In this document: positions 8,430-16,289 of the stretch, in pieces
Position numbering within the stretch: the stretch's first letter is position 1
Layout: each line of letters begins with the position of its first letter
DNA from: Planctomycetota bacterium
GTDB taxonomy: Bacteria > Planctomycetota > JAJSAM01
Length of the DNA: 49,935 nucleotides
Reading direction: 5' to 3'
NCBI GenBank assembly: GCA_024274785.1
Contig: JAJSAM010000025.1
Coordinates: forward strand, 1 to 49,935
Notes under the pieces: generated by a model
What the model saw: only the letters and a program-made list of their open reading frames with translations
Told to the model about the DNA's origin: nothing
Database searches by the model: none
Program-made: the position numbers and the translations under genes

Positions 8430-9182
8430 ATGAACGAGATCGTGTTTGGCGTACATCCGGTCCGGGAGGTGCTGCGGCGGGGAGCGCGCCGGTGCAGGGA
8501 GCTCTTCGTTTCGCGCTCCACGAAGGACGCGTCGATCAAGGAGGTCCTCGCGCTGGCTCGCGGCGCCCGGGTCGAGGTGAAGTTCGTCGGCAAGGACGAG
8601 ATCGAGCAGATGGCGCCCGGGGGAAATCACCAGGGGATCGCCATCGTCACCGAGGAGTTTCCGCTCTACGTGCTGGAAGAGGCGCTCGGCGGCAACTCCG
8701 GGAAGCTCTGGCTCGGCCTGGACCAGATCACCGACCCCCACAACCTCGGCGCCATCCTGCGGAATGCGGCCTGCTTCGGCGCCGGCACCGTGGTCGTCAC
8801 CGAACGCCGCAGCGCCCGGCCGACGCCCCTCGTCCAGAAGATCGCCTCGGGCGCCGCGGAGTACATCCGGATCGTCGAAGCGATCAACCTGAACCAGTCG
8901 ATCCGCAAGCTGAAGGACGCGGGCTTCTGGGTCTACGGCGCGGCCGCGGAGGGGAAGCCGCTCCCGGAGGTCCGGTTGAACGACCCGGCGTTCCTCATCA
9001 TCGGCGCGGAGGGCACCGGGATTCGTCGGCGTACCCGTGAGCTCTGCGACGAACTGGTTTCAATCCCCCAGGCCCCCGGGGCGGTGTCGAGCCTGAATGC
9101 CTCGTGTGCGAGCGCGGTGCTCTTGTTCTGGGCATCGCAGCAACTGGGCCTGGCCGGGTCAGTCGATCGCCAGGCGGATTGA
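8430..9182 (+). CDS. rlmB: 23S rRNA (guanosine-2'-O)-methyltransferase RlmB, TrmH/SpoU family
   Basis: A 250-residue protein. The N-terminal 30S_L30-like substrate-binding region (NEIVFGVHPVREVLRRG, then GNHQGIAI at about 71) is followed by the knotted SPOUT domain with all three motifs: LDQITDPHNLGAILRNA (about 99-115), IIGAEGTGIRRRTRELCD (about 190) and SLNASCASAVLLF (about 222). RlmB 2'-O-methylates G2251 of 23S rRNA (E. coli numbering) using SAM. The gene starts directly at the edge of the 108-bp element, which replaced whatever leader it had. Its last 24 bases overlap the convergent Nudix gene. Confidence 0.92.
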   Translation: MNEIVFGVHPVREVLRRGARRCRELFVSRSTKDASIKEVLALARGARVEVKFVGKDEIEQMAPGGNHQGIAIVTEEFPLYVLEEALGGNSGKLWLGLDQITDPHNLGAILRNAACFGAGTVVVTERRSARPTPLVQKIASGAAEYIRIVEAINLNQSIRKLKDAGFWVYGAAAEGKPLPEVRLNDPAFLIIGAEGTGIRRRTRELCDELVSIPQAPGAVSSLNASCASAVLLFWASQQLGLAGSVDRQAD

Positions 9183-9569
9183 CTCGAAGAAGCCGGCGTC
9201 CTTCGGATGGGTCAGCAGGCCGGCGACCGCGGCCACCGGGATCCACTTCGCATCCAGGATCTTCCTGTCCTCGGGGCCGAGTTCCTCCTCGTCGGTGAGG
9301 AAGAGGAACATGCGGATGGTCTTCATTTCATCGGGATCGTTCAGCAGGCTGAGCCCGATCTTGTGGCGTTCATAGATCCCGAGCTCGCGGATGAGGGAAA
9401 TGCGACGCAGGCCGGTCTCCTCCCGGATCTCCCGGATGGCCGCATCGAGGTCGCCCTCGCGCTTCTTCAGGTGGCCCTTCGGCAAGGACCAGACGTTGCC
9501 TCGCTGCAGCACCACGGCCACGCGGCCCTGGTTGACCACCACTCCGCCCGCACTTCTCGTTCGCTTCAC
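9159..9569 (-). CDS. Nudix hydrolase
   Basis: A 136-residue protein. The Nudix box is complete: GHLKKREGDLDAAIREIREE followed by TGL matches Gx5Ex7REUxEExGU. The GTG at 9567-9569 is preferred because it starts just before the family's first strand (KRTRSAGGVVVNQGRVAVV) and has GAGGGAAG about five bases upstream; a longer frame reaches ATG at 9644. The family cleaves nucleoside diphosphates linked to another moiety, often acting on dinucleoside polyphosphates or oxidised nucleotides; substrate not predictable here. Convergent with rlmB, with overlapping 3' ends. Confidence 0.88.
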   Translation of the reverse strand: MKRTRSAGGVVVNQGRVAVVLQRGNVWSLPKGHLKKREGDLDAAIREIREETGLRRISLIRELGIYERHKIGLSLLNDPDEMKTIRMFLFLTDEEELGPEDRKILDAKWIPVAAVAGLLTHPKDAGFFESIRLAID

Positions 9570-9666
9570 TTGTCTTCCCTCTCGGGAGTCCTGATGACGG
9601 GCGGCGCCATCCCGCACGCCGTCGGCACGAGCCTGGAGATCCATCGCGCACTTCGGAGCGCCTGGT

Positions 9667-11103
9667 TCACCGGGCCGCCTTCACGATCTTCTCCCACGCG
9701 CCGCGCACGTGCTCCTCCTCGGTCCAGGTCTGGCCCACGGAGAGTCGAAGCGCCACGCGGCCATGAAGCTTCGTGTGGGTGAGGAACATCTCGCCGGAGC
9801 CGTTTACTCTATCCATGATCGCACGGTTTCGCTCATCTCCTCCCAGGTGCCGGAAGCAGACGAGATTGAGCGGCGCCGGGGCGGCCAGCTCGAAGTCCTC
9901 GTGCTCCTCGACCCATCCCGCAAAGCCCTGCGCCAACTCGACGTGCCGACGTACATGATAGCGCAGGCCTTCGACCCCGTAATGCCGGATCACGAACCAG
10001 AGCTTCAGCGCCCGGAAGCGCCGCCCGAGCGGGATGTGCCAGTCCCGGTAGTCGATCACCGCCCCGGACTCCGTCGCCTGGTTCTTCAGGTACTCCGGCA
10101 GGATGGAGAGCGTCCTGATGAGCGCGCTCCGGTCGGCCACGAAGAAGCAGTCGCAGTCGAAGTTCGTGAACATCCACTTGTGCGGATTCACGCAGTAGCT
10201 GTCCGCGTGCTCGAGGCCGTCCTGCAGGTGCCGGAACTCCGGGCAGAGCGCCGCGGTGCCGCTCATCGCCGCGTCGACGTGCAGCCACACTCCCCGTTCC
10301 CGGCAGACTTCGCCGATTTCGCGAAGCGGATCCATCGCGTTGCTGGAGGTGGTCCCCACGGTGGCGCAGGCGAAGACGGGTTCGAGCCCCGCGGCCCGGT
10401 CCTGATCGATCCGGCGGGAGAGGTCGTCCGCTCGCATGGCGAAGGTGTCGTCCACGTCGATGTGTTTCAGCTTCTTGGTGCCGAGGCCGGCGATGCGGAC
10501 CGCCTTCTCGACGGAGGAGTGCGCCTGCGTGGAGCAGTAGGCGGTCAGGCGGCCGTCGAGCCCCTCGGCGTTCGTCTTGAAACCGGTAGCCCGCTCTCGC
10601 GCCGCGAGCAGCGCACACAGGGTCGAGCTCGATGCGGTGTCCTGGATGACGCCGCCGCCGGGACCGCTCGAGAGCCACGTTTCGGGCAGCCCCAGCATCC
10701 CGACCATCCAGTCCATCACGTGCGTCTCCACTTCGGTGCAGGCCGGACTGGTCGACCACAGCATCCCCTGCACCCCGAACCCGGAGGAGAGCAGGTCGCC
10801 GAGAATCGAGGGCCCCGAAGCGTTGGCCGGAAAGTAGGCGAAGAAGTTCGGTGATTGCCAGTGGGTCAGACCGGGCACGACGATGCGGTCCACGTCGGCG
10901 AGGATCCGATCGAACTCTTCGCCGGTCTCGGGCGGGTGCGCCGGCAACATGTCCCTGATCGCCCCCGGGGCGGAGGGGGACATCACCGGATACCGCTCCA
11001 CCTCCTCCATGTAATCGGCGATCCGGTCGATGACCGCCCGGCCGTGGCGGCGGAACTCGGCCGGGGTCATGTGGTGGCTTTCAGCTTCCCTTGGCGCGCT
11101 CAT
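9667..11103 (-). CDS. Group II pyridoxal-dependent decarboxylase (aromatic L-amino-acid decarboxylase type)
   Basis: A 478-residue protein with the full family architecture. MTPAEFRRHGRAVIDRIADYMEEVERYPV is the typical N-terminus, HWQSPNFFAYFPAN is the substrate-loop region, DTASSSTLCALLAARER and HVDAAMSG are PLP-pocket motifs, and NPHKWMFTNFDC carries the PLP-binding lysine (about residue 299). These enzymes decarboxylate aromatic or related amino acids such as tryptophan, tyrosine, DOPA or phenylalanine to amines; exact substrate not predictable. ATG at 11101-11103 is used because homology starts within 12 residues. It is divergent from the small membrane protein at 11150. Confidence 0.93.
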   Translation of the reverse strand: MSAPREAESHHMTPAEFRRHGRAVIDRIADYMEEVERYPVMSPSAPGAIRDMLPAHPPETGEEFDRILADVDRIVVPGLTHWQSPNFFAYFPANASGPSILGDLLSSGFGVQGMLWSTSPACTEVETHVMDWMVGMLGLPETWLSSGPGGGVIQDTASSSTLCALLAARERATGFKTNAEGLDGRLTAYCSTQAHSSVEKAVRIAGLGTKKLKHIDVDDTFAMRADDLSRRIDQDRAAGLEPVFACATVGTTSSNAMDPLREIGEVCRERGVWLHVDAAMSGTAALCPEFRHLQDGLEHADSYCVNPHKWMFTNFDCDCFFVADRSALIRTLSILPEYLKNQATESGAVIDYRDWHIPLGRRFRALKLWFVIRHYGVEGLRYHVRRHVELAQGFAGWVEEHEDFELAAPAPLNLVCFRHLGGDERNRAIMDRVNGSGEMFLTHTKLHGRVALRLSVGQTWTEEEHVRGAWEKIVKAAR

Positions 11104-11149
11104 GCACCGATGATCCCAGATGCAATCGGAGGCTGAAAGGGAGACCACC

Positions 11150-11557
11150 GTGGGAGAAATTCGAAAGCGACACGATTCCCGTGTGACGAAGCGTTCACCT
11201 CGGCCGATCGTGCTGGCGGCGATCGTGCTTCTGATCGGCGTCGGCGGGGGATTGTTCCTGGTGAGCCAGGACCAGAATCCTCCCGCAGGCGAGTCCGGGA
11301 AGGACGTGACGAAGTCCACTGAGCCAGAGCCTGCACCGGAGCGAGAGCCTGAGGCCGAGCCGGCCCCTGCTCCGACGCCGTCCACCCCGGAAGAGGCGCC
11401 CGCATCTGCCGATCCTTCGAGGACGTGGTTGGTCGAACCTGCTTTCGCGCCGGGCATCCGCGGCAGGCTCGTGCTGGCCTCATCCTCGACCGCGACCCCG
11501 TTCGGGAATCGGCAGCGCTTCACGAGGAGGCCTCGGAGCAGGTCCTCGGTGCTCTGA
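11150..11557 (+). CDS. Small single-pass membrane protein with Pro/Glu-rich linker, possibly frameshifted
   Basis: GTG at 11150 has GGGAG seven bases upstream; an ATG at 11120 is the alternative. The 135-residue product has a cytoplasmic basic start, one transmembrane helix (IVLAAIVLLIGVGGGLFLV, about 18-37) and a long extracytoplasmic EPEPAPEREPEAEPAPAPTP-like linker. After about base 11425 this frame turns Arg/Ser-rich (ending QRFTRRPRSRSSVL), while another frame there reads like helical protein (ESAALHEEASEQVLGALTDV). That suggests a frameshift, either real or an assembly error. No family recognised. Confidence 0.5.
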   Translation: MGEIRKRHDSRVTKRSPRPIVLAAIVLLIGVGGGLFLVSQDQNPPAGESGKDVTKSTEPEPAPEREPEAEPAPAPTPSTPEEAPASADPSRTWLVEPAFAPGIRGRLVLASSSTATPFGNRQRFTRRPRSRSSVL

Positions 11558-11591
11558 CCGACGTGGCCCTCGAGGTCGAGCAGTTTCCGGG

Positions 11592-11921
11592 TCACATGGG
11601 CATGGCCGGGTCGGGGTCGAGGCGGAGGATGCGGACTTCCGGGCCGCTGGCGCCGATCTGCACGCGGTCGCCGACCCGGACGTAGGCGCGGTTCACCTGT
11701 TCGCCGTTCAGGAAGGTGCCGTTTCTGCTGTTCAGGTCTTCGATGGACCAGCGGTTCGAACGCACCAGCGAGATGCGGGCGTGCATCCGGGAGACCCCGC
11801 TGACCCGGAATCGGAGATCGCAGGCGCTCGACCGTCCGAAGAGGACCACTTCCGCTTCGAACGTGCGCTGCTCTCCTTCCCGCGCGGTCATCCTGCCCAG
11901 TTCCAGCACCACCGACGACAT
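11592..11921 (-). CDS. FHA domain protein
   Basis: A 109-residue protein consisting of little more than one forkhead-associated domain. The key FHA residues are all visible: FGRSSACDL (Gly-Arg-Ser), VSRMHARI (Ser-x-x-His) and DLNSRNGTFLNG (Asn-Gly-Thr). FHA domains bind phosphothreonine peptides, so this is likely a phospho-dependent adaptor for a Ser/Thr kinase encoded elsewhere. ATG at 11919-11921 has GGGAGG six bases upstream. It follows the alpha/beta hydrolase on the same strand after 79 bases. Confidence 0.92.
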   Translation of the reverse strand: MSSVVLELGRMTAREGEQRTFEAEVVLFGRSSACDLRFRVSGVSRMHARISLVRSNRWSIEDLNSRNGTFLNGEQVNRAYVRVGDRVQIGASGPEVRILRLDPDPAMPM

Positions 11922-12000
11922 GGTTGTCCTCCCGAAGACGGATTCTGCCCTGCAGATTGCGGAAGTGCAAACCTCAGAGAGAAAGAAATGCGGGTATGGG

Positions 12001-12882
12001 CTAATCGGCGGAGAGGAACTCGACGACCCTCCGGATCACTTCTTCGCGGTCGTAGTCGTAGAGAAGGATGTGATCGGATCTCGGAAACTCGTGGATCGTC
12101 ACGAACTCGTTGCCGGCAAAGAGCTCCCTCGAGACGGCAAGAGAGGCCGCGAAATCGTTTGGGGATCCGAGGAGCAGGGTGGGACGGGTGAGCACCGTGG
12201 CGGCGACCCGGGCCTGGTCCGCCAGTTCCTGGAGCCGGAGGAATGCACCGATCGAGATAAACCAGGTGCCGGGCCGGTACGTCTCGTAGACGCTCGGGTC
12301 GGCGATATTGCCGCGCCACGGTTTCGGGACCACGGGCACCACCGGTTCGACCAGGCCGGCCAGCGTCCGCAGCAGGTTGTTGGCGGAGGGCAGGGAATAG
12401 AATGGACCGAGCAGGACGACCCGGTCGACCAGGCCCTCCGAAGCGATGACCGTCGCCAGCGCGCCGCCCATGGAGAAGCCGACGAGGTGCGGCTTCTCGC
12501 CTCTTGCCCGGATCGTCTCCGCCTGGATGACACTGCGAAGCCATGCGAGGTTGTCTTCGGCGGTGATCTCCCCCCGGTGGTAGGCGGCCACGTCCCGGCC
12601 CTGGCCCGGCGTGACCGGGATCACCACCCGGAAGCCCCGGTTGGCCAGCGGCTGGGCCAGCGGCCGGTAGTCGAGCGGGCTGCCGCCGAAGCCGTGGACC
12701 AGGACCACCGTCTTCGTCACCGGCCGGCCGTTGTCCGGGAGCACCACCTGATCTTCGACGATCCACTCCTCGTCCGGTCCGGGGGGAGTCCTGTGCTCGT
12801 GCCGGGCCAGCACTGCCACGATGAGATCGAAGAGGACCACGAGGAGGGTCAGGCCGAGGATGATCCGGAAGAGGAGTCTCAC
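12001..12882 (-). CDS. Membrane-anchored alpha/beta hydrolase (lipase/carboxylesterase-like)
   Basis: A 293-residue protein. Residues 4-26 form an N-terminal hydrophobic anchor (LLFRIILGLTLLVVLFDLIV). The fold's markers follow: oxyanion-hole HGFGG (about 64-68), nucleophile elbow GFSMGG (Ser about 146), acid in GSPNDF and histidine in PRSDHILLYD (about 268). This pattern is close to monoacylglycerol lipases and Est30-type carboxylesterases; the substrate is unknown. The ATG overlaps the TGA of the upstream M20 peptidase (ATGA), so the two are translationally coupled. Confidence 0.88.
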   Translation of the reverse strand: MRLLFRIILGLTLLVVLFDLIVAVLARHEHRTPPGPDEEWIVEDQVVLPDNGRPVTKTVVLVHGFGGSPLDYRPLAQPLANRGFRVVIPVTPGQGRDVAAYHRGEITAEDNLAWLRSVIQAETIRARGEKPHLVGFSMGGALATVIASEGLVDRVVLLGPFYSLPSANNLLRTLAGLVEPVVPVVPKPWRGNIADPSVYETYRPGTWFISIGAFLRLQELADQARVAATVLTRPTLLLGSPNDFAASLAVSRELFAGNEFVTIHEFPRSDHILLYDYDREEVIRRVVEFLSAD

Positions 12883-13991
12883 CGGGATCTCCCAAGCGTC
12901 CGGTCCGACCCCGCTCGTACCATCAGGTTCCTGAGCGCACGGAGCCCTTCGAGCAATCCCGTGATCTCGAGCGTCTCACTGCGCTTGTGCGCGTCGTGCC
13001 CGAAGCCGACCCCCACGCAGACCGCCGGAATTCCCCGGGAGAGGGGGATGTTCGCATCGGTCGAAGAGCTGGTCTCCTCCGCGAGGGGCAGGTTCGCTTC
13101 CGCCCGGGCCGACTGGACGTGATCGAGGAGGGGGTGGCCGCCTGGCAGGACTCCCGCCGGGCGCGAGCCGATGTCGACCGAGGTCAGGCGGATCGGCGCG
13201 GCGGGGGGGAACAGCTCGCTGGCGGTCTCGAGCACCTGCTTACGGAGGCCGATGACGCTCGCCTGGTTCACCGATCGAAGATCGATGTCCATCACCGCCT
13301 CCGCCGCGATGGAGTTGACGGAGTGGCCGGCCGTGAGGGTGCCGACGCTCAGCGTGGTCCGCGGGTGGCGGGGCAGGTCGAGCTCGTAGAGGGCCTGGAC
13401 CAGGCGGGCCGCCGCCAGGATGGCGCTCGGCGTTCCGGCGTCGCCCCAGGAGTGGCCGCCCGGGCCCGACAGCGTGAAGCGCAGGCGTTCCGAGCCGATG
13501 GCCACCGTCACCACCTGTTCGCGCATGGCGCCTTCGAGGGCGAGGAAGGCATCGATCGTATCACCGTGATCGTCCACGAACCGTCGGGCGCCCGCCAGGT
13601 CACCGAGGCCCTCCTCGCCGACCGTGGCAACCAGGAAGATCCGCCCGAGCCCCTCCCGCGGCAGGTCCCGGGCCAGTGCGACCAGGGCGGCCACCCCGGC
13701 GCTGTTGTCCCCGATGCCCGGCGCGGCGAGGAGGTCACCATCGCGCCGGACTTCGATCTCCCCCTCGTCGGGAAAGACGGTGTCCAGGTGGGCGGCGGCG
13801 GCGATGGTCGGCAACTCCGGGTCGCCGGGGATTTCCGCGACGACGCTGCCGAGCCCGTCCAGTTCGGCGGTGAGTCCCTCGTCCCGCAGCATCGAGAGGA
13901 CCAGCTCGGCGCGCCGCCCTTCCCGTCCGGTTGGCGCGGCCACCGAGCAGATCCGGATGACGTCCTGGACCAGCCCCTCGATCGTGGTCAT
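12879..13991 (-). CDS. M20 family metallopeptidase
   Basis: A 370-residue zinc-peptidase-like protein. Metal-ligand motifs are AAHLDTVFP (His and Asp, about 67-75), GIGDNSAGVAAL (bridging Asp, about 94), VGEEGLGD (catalytic and ligand Glu, about 125) and a C-terminal GFGHDAHK (ligand His). The dimerisation lid has the usual GPGGHSWGDAGTPSAI. M20 enzymes cleave peptides, acylated amino acids or tripeptides (PepT-like). It is the first gene of a minus-strand pair with the lipase-like hydrolase (4-base overlap), possibly extended by the FHA gene. Confidence 0.9.
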   Translation of the reverse strand: MTTIEGLVQDVIRICSVAAPTGREGRRAELVLSMLRDEGLTAELDGLGSVVAEIPGDPELPTIAAAAHLDTVFPDEGEIEVRRDGDLLAAPGIGDNSAGVAALVALARDLPREGLGRIFLVATVGEEGLGDLAGARRFVDDHGDTIDAFLALEGAMREQVVTVAIGSERLRFTLSGPGGHSWGDAGTPSAILAAARLVQALYELDLPRHPRTTLSVGTLTAGHSVNSIAAEAVMDIDLRSVNQASVIGLRKQVLETASELFPPAAPIRLTSVDIGSRPAGVLPGGHPLLDHVQSARAEANLPLAEETSSSTDANIPLSRGIPAVCVGVGFGHDAHKRSETLEITGLLEGLRALRNLMVRAGSDRTLGRSR

Positions 13992-14003
13992 GACCGGAGT
14001 GTA

Positions 14004-14030
14004 CCGAATCCGCCCCTGGGGCGGATTCGG
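14004..14030. terminator. Perfect 12-bp stem hairpin between M61 and M20 genes
   Basis: CCGAATCCGCCC at 14004-14015 pairs perfectly with GGGCGGATTCGG at 14019-14030 across a three-base loop. It lies between the M61 stop (14043) and the M20 start (13991), both on the minus strand. There is no T-tract, so it is not a canonical intrinsic terminator. It could act as a Rho-assisted terminator or 3'-end stabiliser. Confidence 0.6.
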
Positions 14031-14042
14031 AAGTTTGCTCGG

Positions 14043-15830
14043 TTAGATCGGGCGCGGGCGGAGGTCCTTCGGTGCCGGCCTCGGGTGCTCGTCGGCAACC
14101 TGAAGCGGGGCGCCGGCCCAGCCTTCGAACAGCCTGGCCTCGCGCTCCCCGGCGCCATCCACCGGGCGCAGCACCACATCCGTCACCGGCGCCTCGCCGA
14201 GGGTGACCGTCAGCCGCCGTAGCCGCCCCCGGCGCGAGATCACCAGCGCCGCCACGTCATCGGGCGCCCTCTCCCCGAGGAGTTCGAGGAGGTTGCCGAT
14301 TCGCCAGTCGTCGAGGGCGATCAGTTCATCCCCGGCGCTGAGCCCCGCGGCGGCGGCCGGCGTGCCGGTGAGGACTTCCCGCACCAACGTCCTGCCGTTC
14401 TGCTCCTTCGTGGTGATGCCGAGCCAGGCCCCGGGGTCCCCCGGATCGCGAGGCACGATCTCAAGGCCGAGCTTCGCGAAGTACCCGGCGAAGGGAAGCT
14501 CGTCGGTGGTGTGCACCCACGAGTCGATCTCGGCGCCGAGGTCGCGCCCCGCCGTCTCCGCGAGGATCGAGCGTAGCTCCTCTTCGGTGAAACCCTCGGC
14601 GGGCCGCTGGCCGAAGAGCTTCCACAGTTTCACCATCACGTCGTCCAGGCTCTTCTCGCCCTCGGTGGCGTCGCGGATCGCCAGGTCGAGGAGCATGCCG
14701 ATGAGCGCCCCCTTCAGGTAGTAGGAGATCGTGCTGTTGCGGGTGTTCTCGTTCGGGCGGTAGAGCTTGATCCAGGCGTCGAAGGAGGCCTCCGCCACCG
14801 GGTCGACAGCGCGGCCGGGGATCTCGAGATAGGCGCGGATCATCCCGGCGGTCTCGTCGAGGTAGTCCGGGACGGGCATCAGGCCGGCGGCCCGGAGGAT
14901 GCGGTACTGGTAGTAGCTGGTGAAGCCCTCCGACACCCACAAGAGCCGCGTGGGATTCTCGCGGTCGTAGTCGAACGGGCCGAGCTCCCGCGGGCGGATG
15001 CGTTTGATGTTCCAGAGGTGGAAATACTCGTGGGAGATGAGCGAGAGCGCCCGCACGTAGCTTCGCTCCGGCTTGAAGGCGCGGACGGAGAAGCCACAGA
15101 CCGAAGAGTCGAGATGCTCCAGTCCGCCGCCGGCGCCCTCCAGCACGTGGTAGATGAAGGTGTAGGAGCGGCAGGGGTGATCGCCGGGAAACATCTCCGC
15201 AGCGGCGTTGCAGATCGTCGCCGTGTCGCCGAGCAACTCTTCGAGATCGAAGTTTCCGGTGCCGTGGAGCGCGATGCGGTGGGGGACCCCGGCGGCGGTG
15301 AAGCTCAGCACCTGGTGCGTGCCGATTTCGAAGGGGGAGTCCATCAGCTCATCGAGGTTCGCCGCCTTGAACGTGTCCTCTCCGACGAGCGGCAGCGATG
15401 TGGCGGACTCCCAGCCTTCCGGAGCTTCGATCCGGACGGTCATCGCCTCCGCCTCCCGTCCTTCGACGTAGAGGAACGTGGCGGCCGGGTGCAGGAAGGC
15501 GTGGTCGGCGTCGACGTGGCTCGTGCGCACCGTCAACTCGTTCGCGTAGACGGTGTAGCTGATCTCGACGCGCTTGCCGGGCTTGGTCTTCACCAGCCAG
15601 GCGTTCTTCCGGATCTTCTCGACCTCGACCGGATCGCCCCCGACGCGCCGGGCGGTTACGTTCATGACGTGCCGCGAGAACTCCCGCACGAGGTAGGAAC
15701 CGGGTGTCCACACCGGCATCCGGAGGATGACTCCACCCTCCTCGGCCTTCGCCACGCCCAGGTCGATGTGCACGAGGTGGTTCGCGGGTTCGGGGATACG
15801 GACGGTGTACTCGACGCTGGTTTTCGGCAC
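14043..15830 (-). CDS. M61 glycyl-aminopeptidase family protein with PDZ domain
   Basis: A protein of about 595 residues. The N-terminal M61 beta-domain starts TSVEYTVRIPEPANHLVHID. The zinc site is HEYFHLWNIKRIRP (HExxH), with the third ligand Glu in WVSEGFTSYY. A C-terminal PDZ domain (about 465-570) has WLGITTKE and VLTGTPAAAAGLSAGDELIALD. GTG at 15828-15830 is preferred: GGGAGAG precedes it and it matches where family members begin. Longer frames from ATG at 15920 or 15956 add residues of unlike character. There is no obvious signal peptide from the GTG. The family removes N-terminal glycine or alanine from peptides. Confidence 0.88.
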   Translation of the reverse strand: MPKTSVEYTVRIPEPANHLVHIDLGVAKAEEGGVILRMPVWTPGSYLVREFSRHVMNVTARRVGGDPVEVEKIRKNAWLVKTKPGKRVEISYTVYANELTVRTSHVDADHAFLHPAATFLYVEGREAEAMTVRIEAPEGWESATSLPLVGEDTFKAANLDELMDSPFEIGTHQVLSFTAAGVPHRIALHGTGNFDLEELLGDTATICNAAAEMFPGDHPCRSYTFIYHVLEGAGGGLEHLDSSVCGFSVRAFKPERSYVRALSLISHEYFHLWNIKRIRPRELGPFDYDRENPTRLLWVSEGFTSYYQYRILRAAGLMPVPDYLDETAGMIRAYLEIPGRAVDPVAEASFDAWIKLYRPNENTRNSTISYYLKGALIGMLLDLAIRDATEGEKSLDDVMVKLWKLFGQRPAEGFTEEELRSILAETAGRDLGAEIDSWVHTTDELPFAGYFAKLGLEIVPRDPGDPGAWLGITTKEQNGRTLVREVLTGTPAAAAGLSAGDELIALDDWRIGNLLELLGERAPDDVAALVISRRGRLRRLTVTLGEAPVTDVVLRPVDGAGEREARLFEGWAGAPLQVADEHPRPAPKDLRPRPI

Positions 15831-15977
15831 GAATCTCTCCCGTTTCACAAACTCCAGGATCAGAGGATCCCCGAGAATGCCGCCAAAGGCCACGAAAGAA
15901 GGCTGCGCGGGTTTCAGCATGACCCCGCCACGGGCCTGAGTTGGAATGATCATCATTCCACCCGGTACAACTGGCTT

Positions 15978-16193
15978 GTGCCGGAGGAGACCATTCCGAT
16001 CGGAACCTTGCTCGAGGTTCGGGAGGAGGCGGAGCGGTGCTGGGGACTACGGGCTCCTGAGACGGGGAAGATTGATCACTGGATCTACCACACGCAGCGC
16101 GGAGCCAGGGTTATCGACGCATGGTCCGATCCGGAGACCGGCAAGGCAGACATGGGCCTCGACTGGCGGAGGGACTCAGGCGCGGGGAAGTAG
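15978..16193 (+). CDS. Small hypothetical protein
   Basis: A possible 71-residue product starting at GTG 15978. It is acidic and tryptophan-rich (HWIYHTQRGARVIDAWSDP and GLDWRRDSG), with protein-like codon use but no strong ribosome binding site. I recognise no family. It lies in the divergent gap upstream of the M61 peptidase and could be a remnant of a larger gene. Confidence 0.35.
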   Translation: MPEETIPIGTLLEVREEAERCWGLRAPETGKIDHWIYHTQRGARVIDAWSDPETGKADMGLDWRRDSGAGK

Positions 16194-16289
16194 CGTCACC
16201 GGTTGCGTCGGTCGGCCGACCTGTACCAGGCGGGAAGAGTCCGATTTGCCGCGAGAACCACCGCGGCGATTCGCCGGGCCCGTCGCCGG

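Noticed and set aside
9667..11970. 767-residue version of the PLP decarboxylase
   Set aside because: The extra 289 N-terminal residues are low-complexity and antisense to the small membrane protein at 11150; the family N-terminus begins at 11103.
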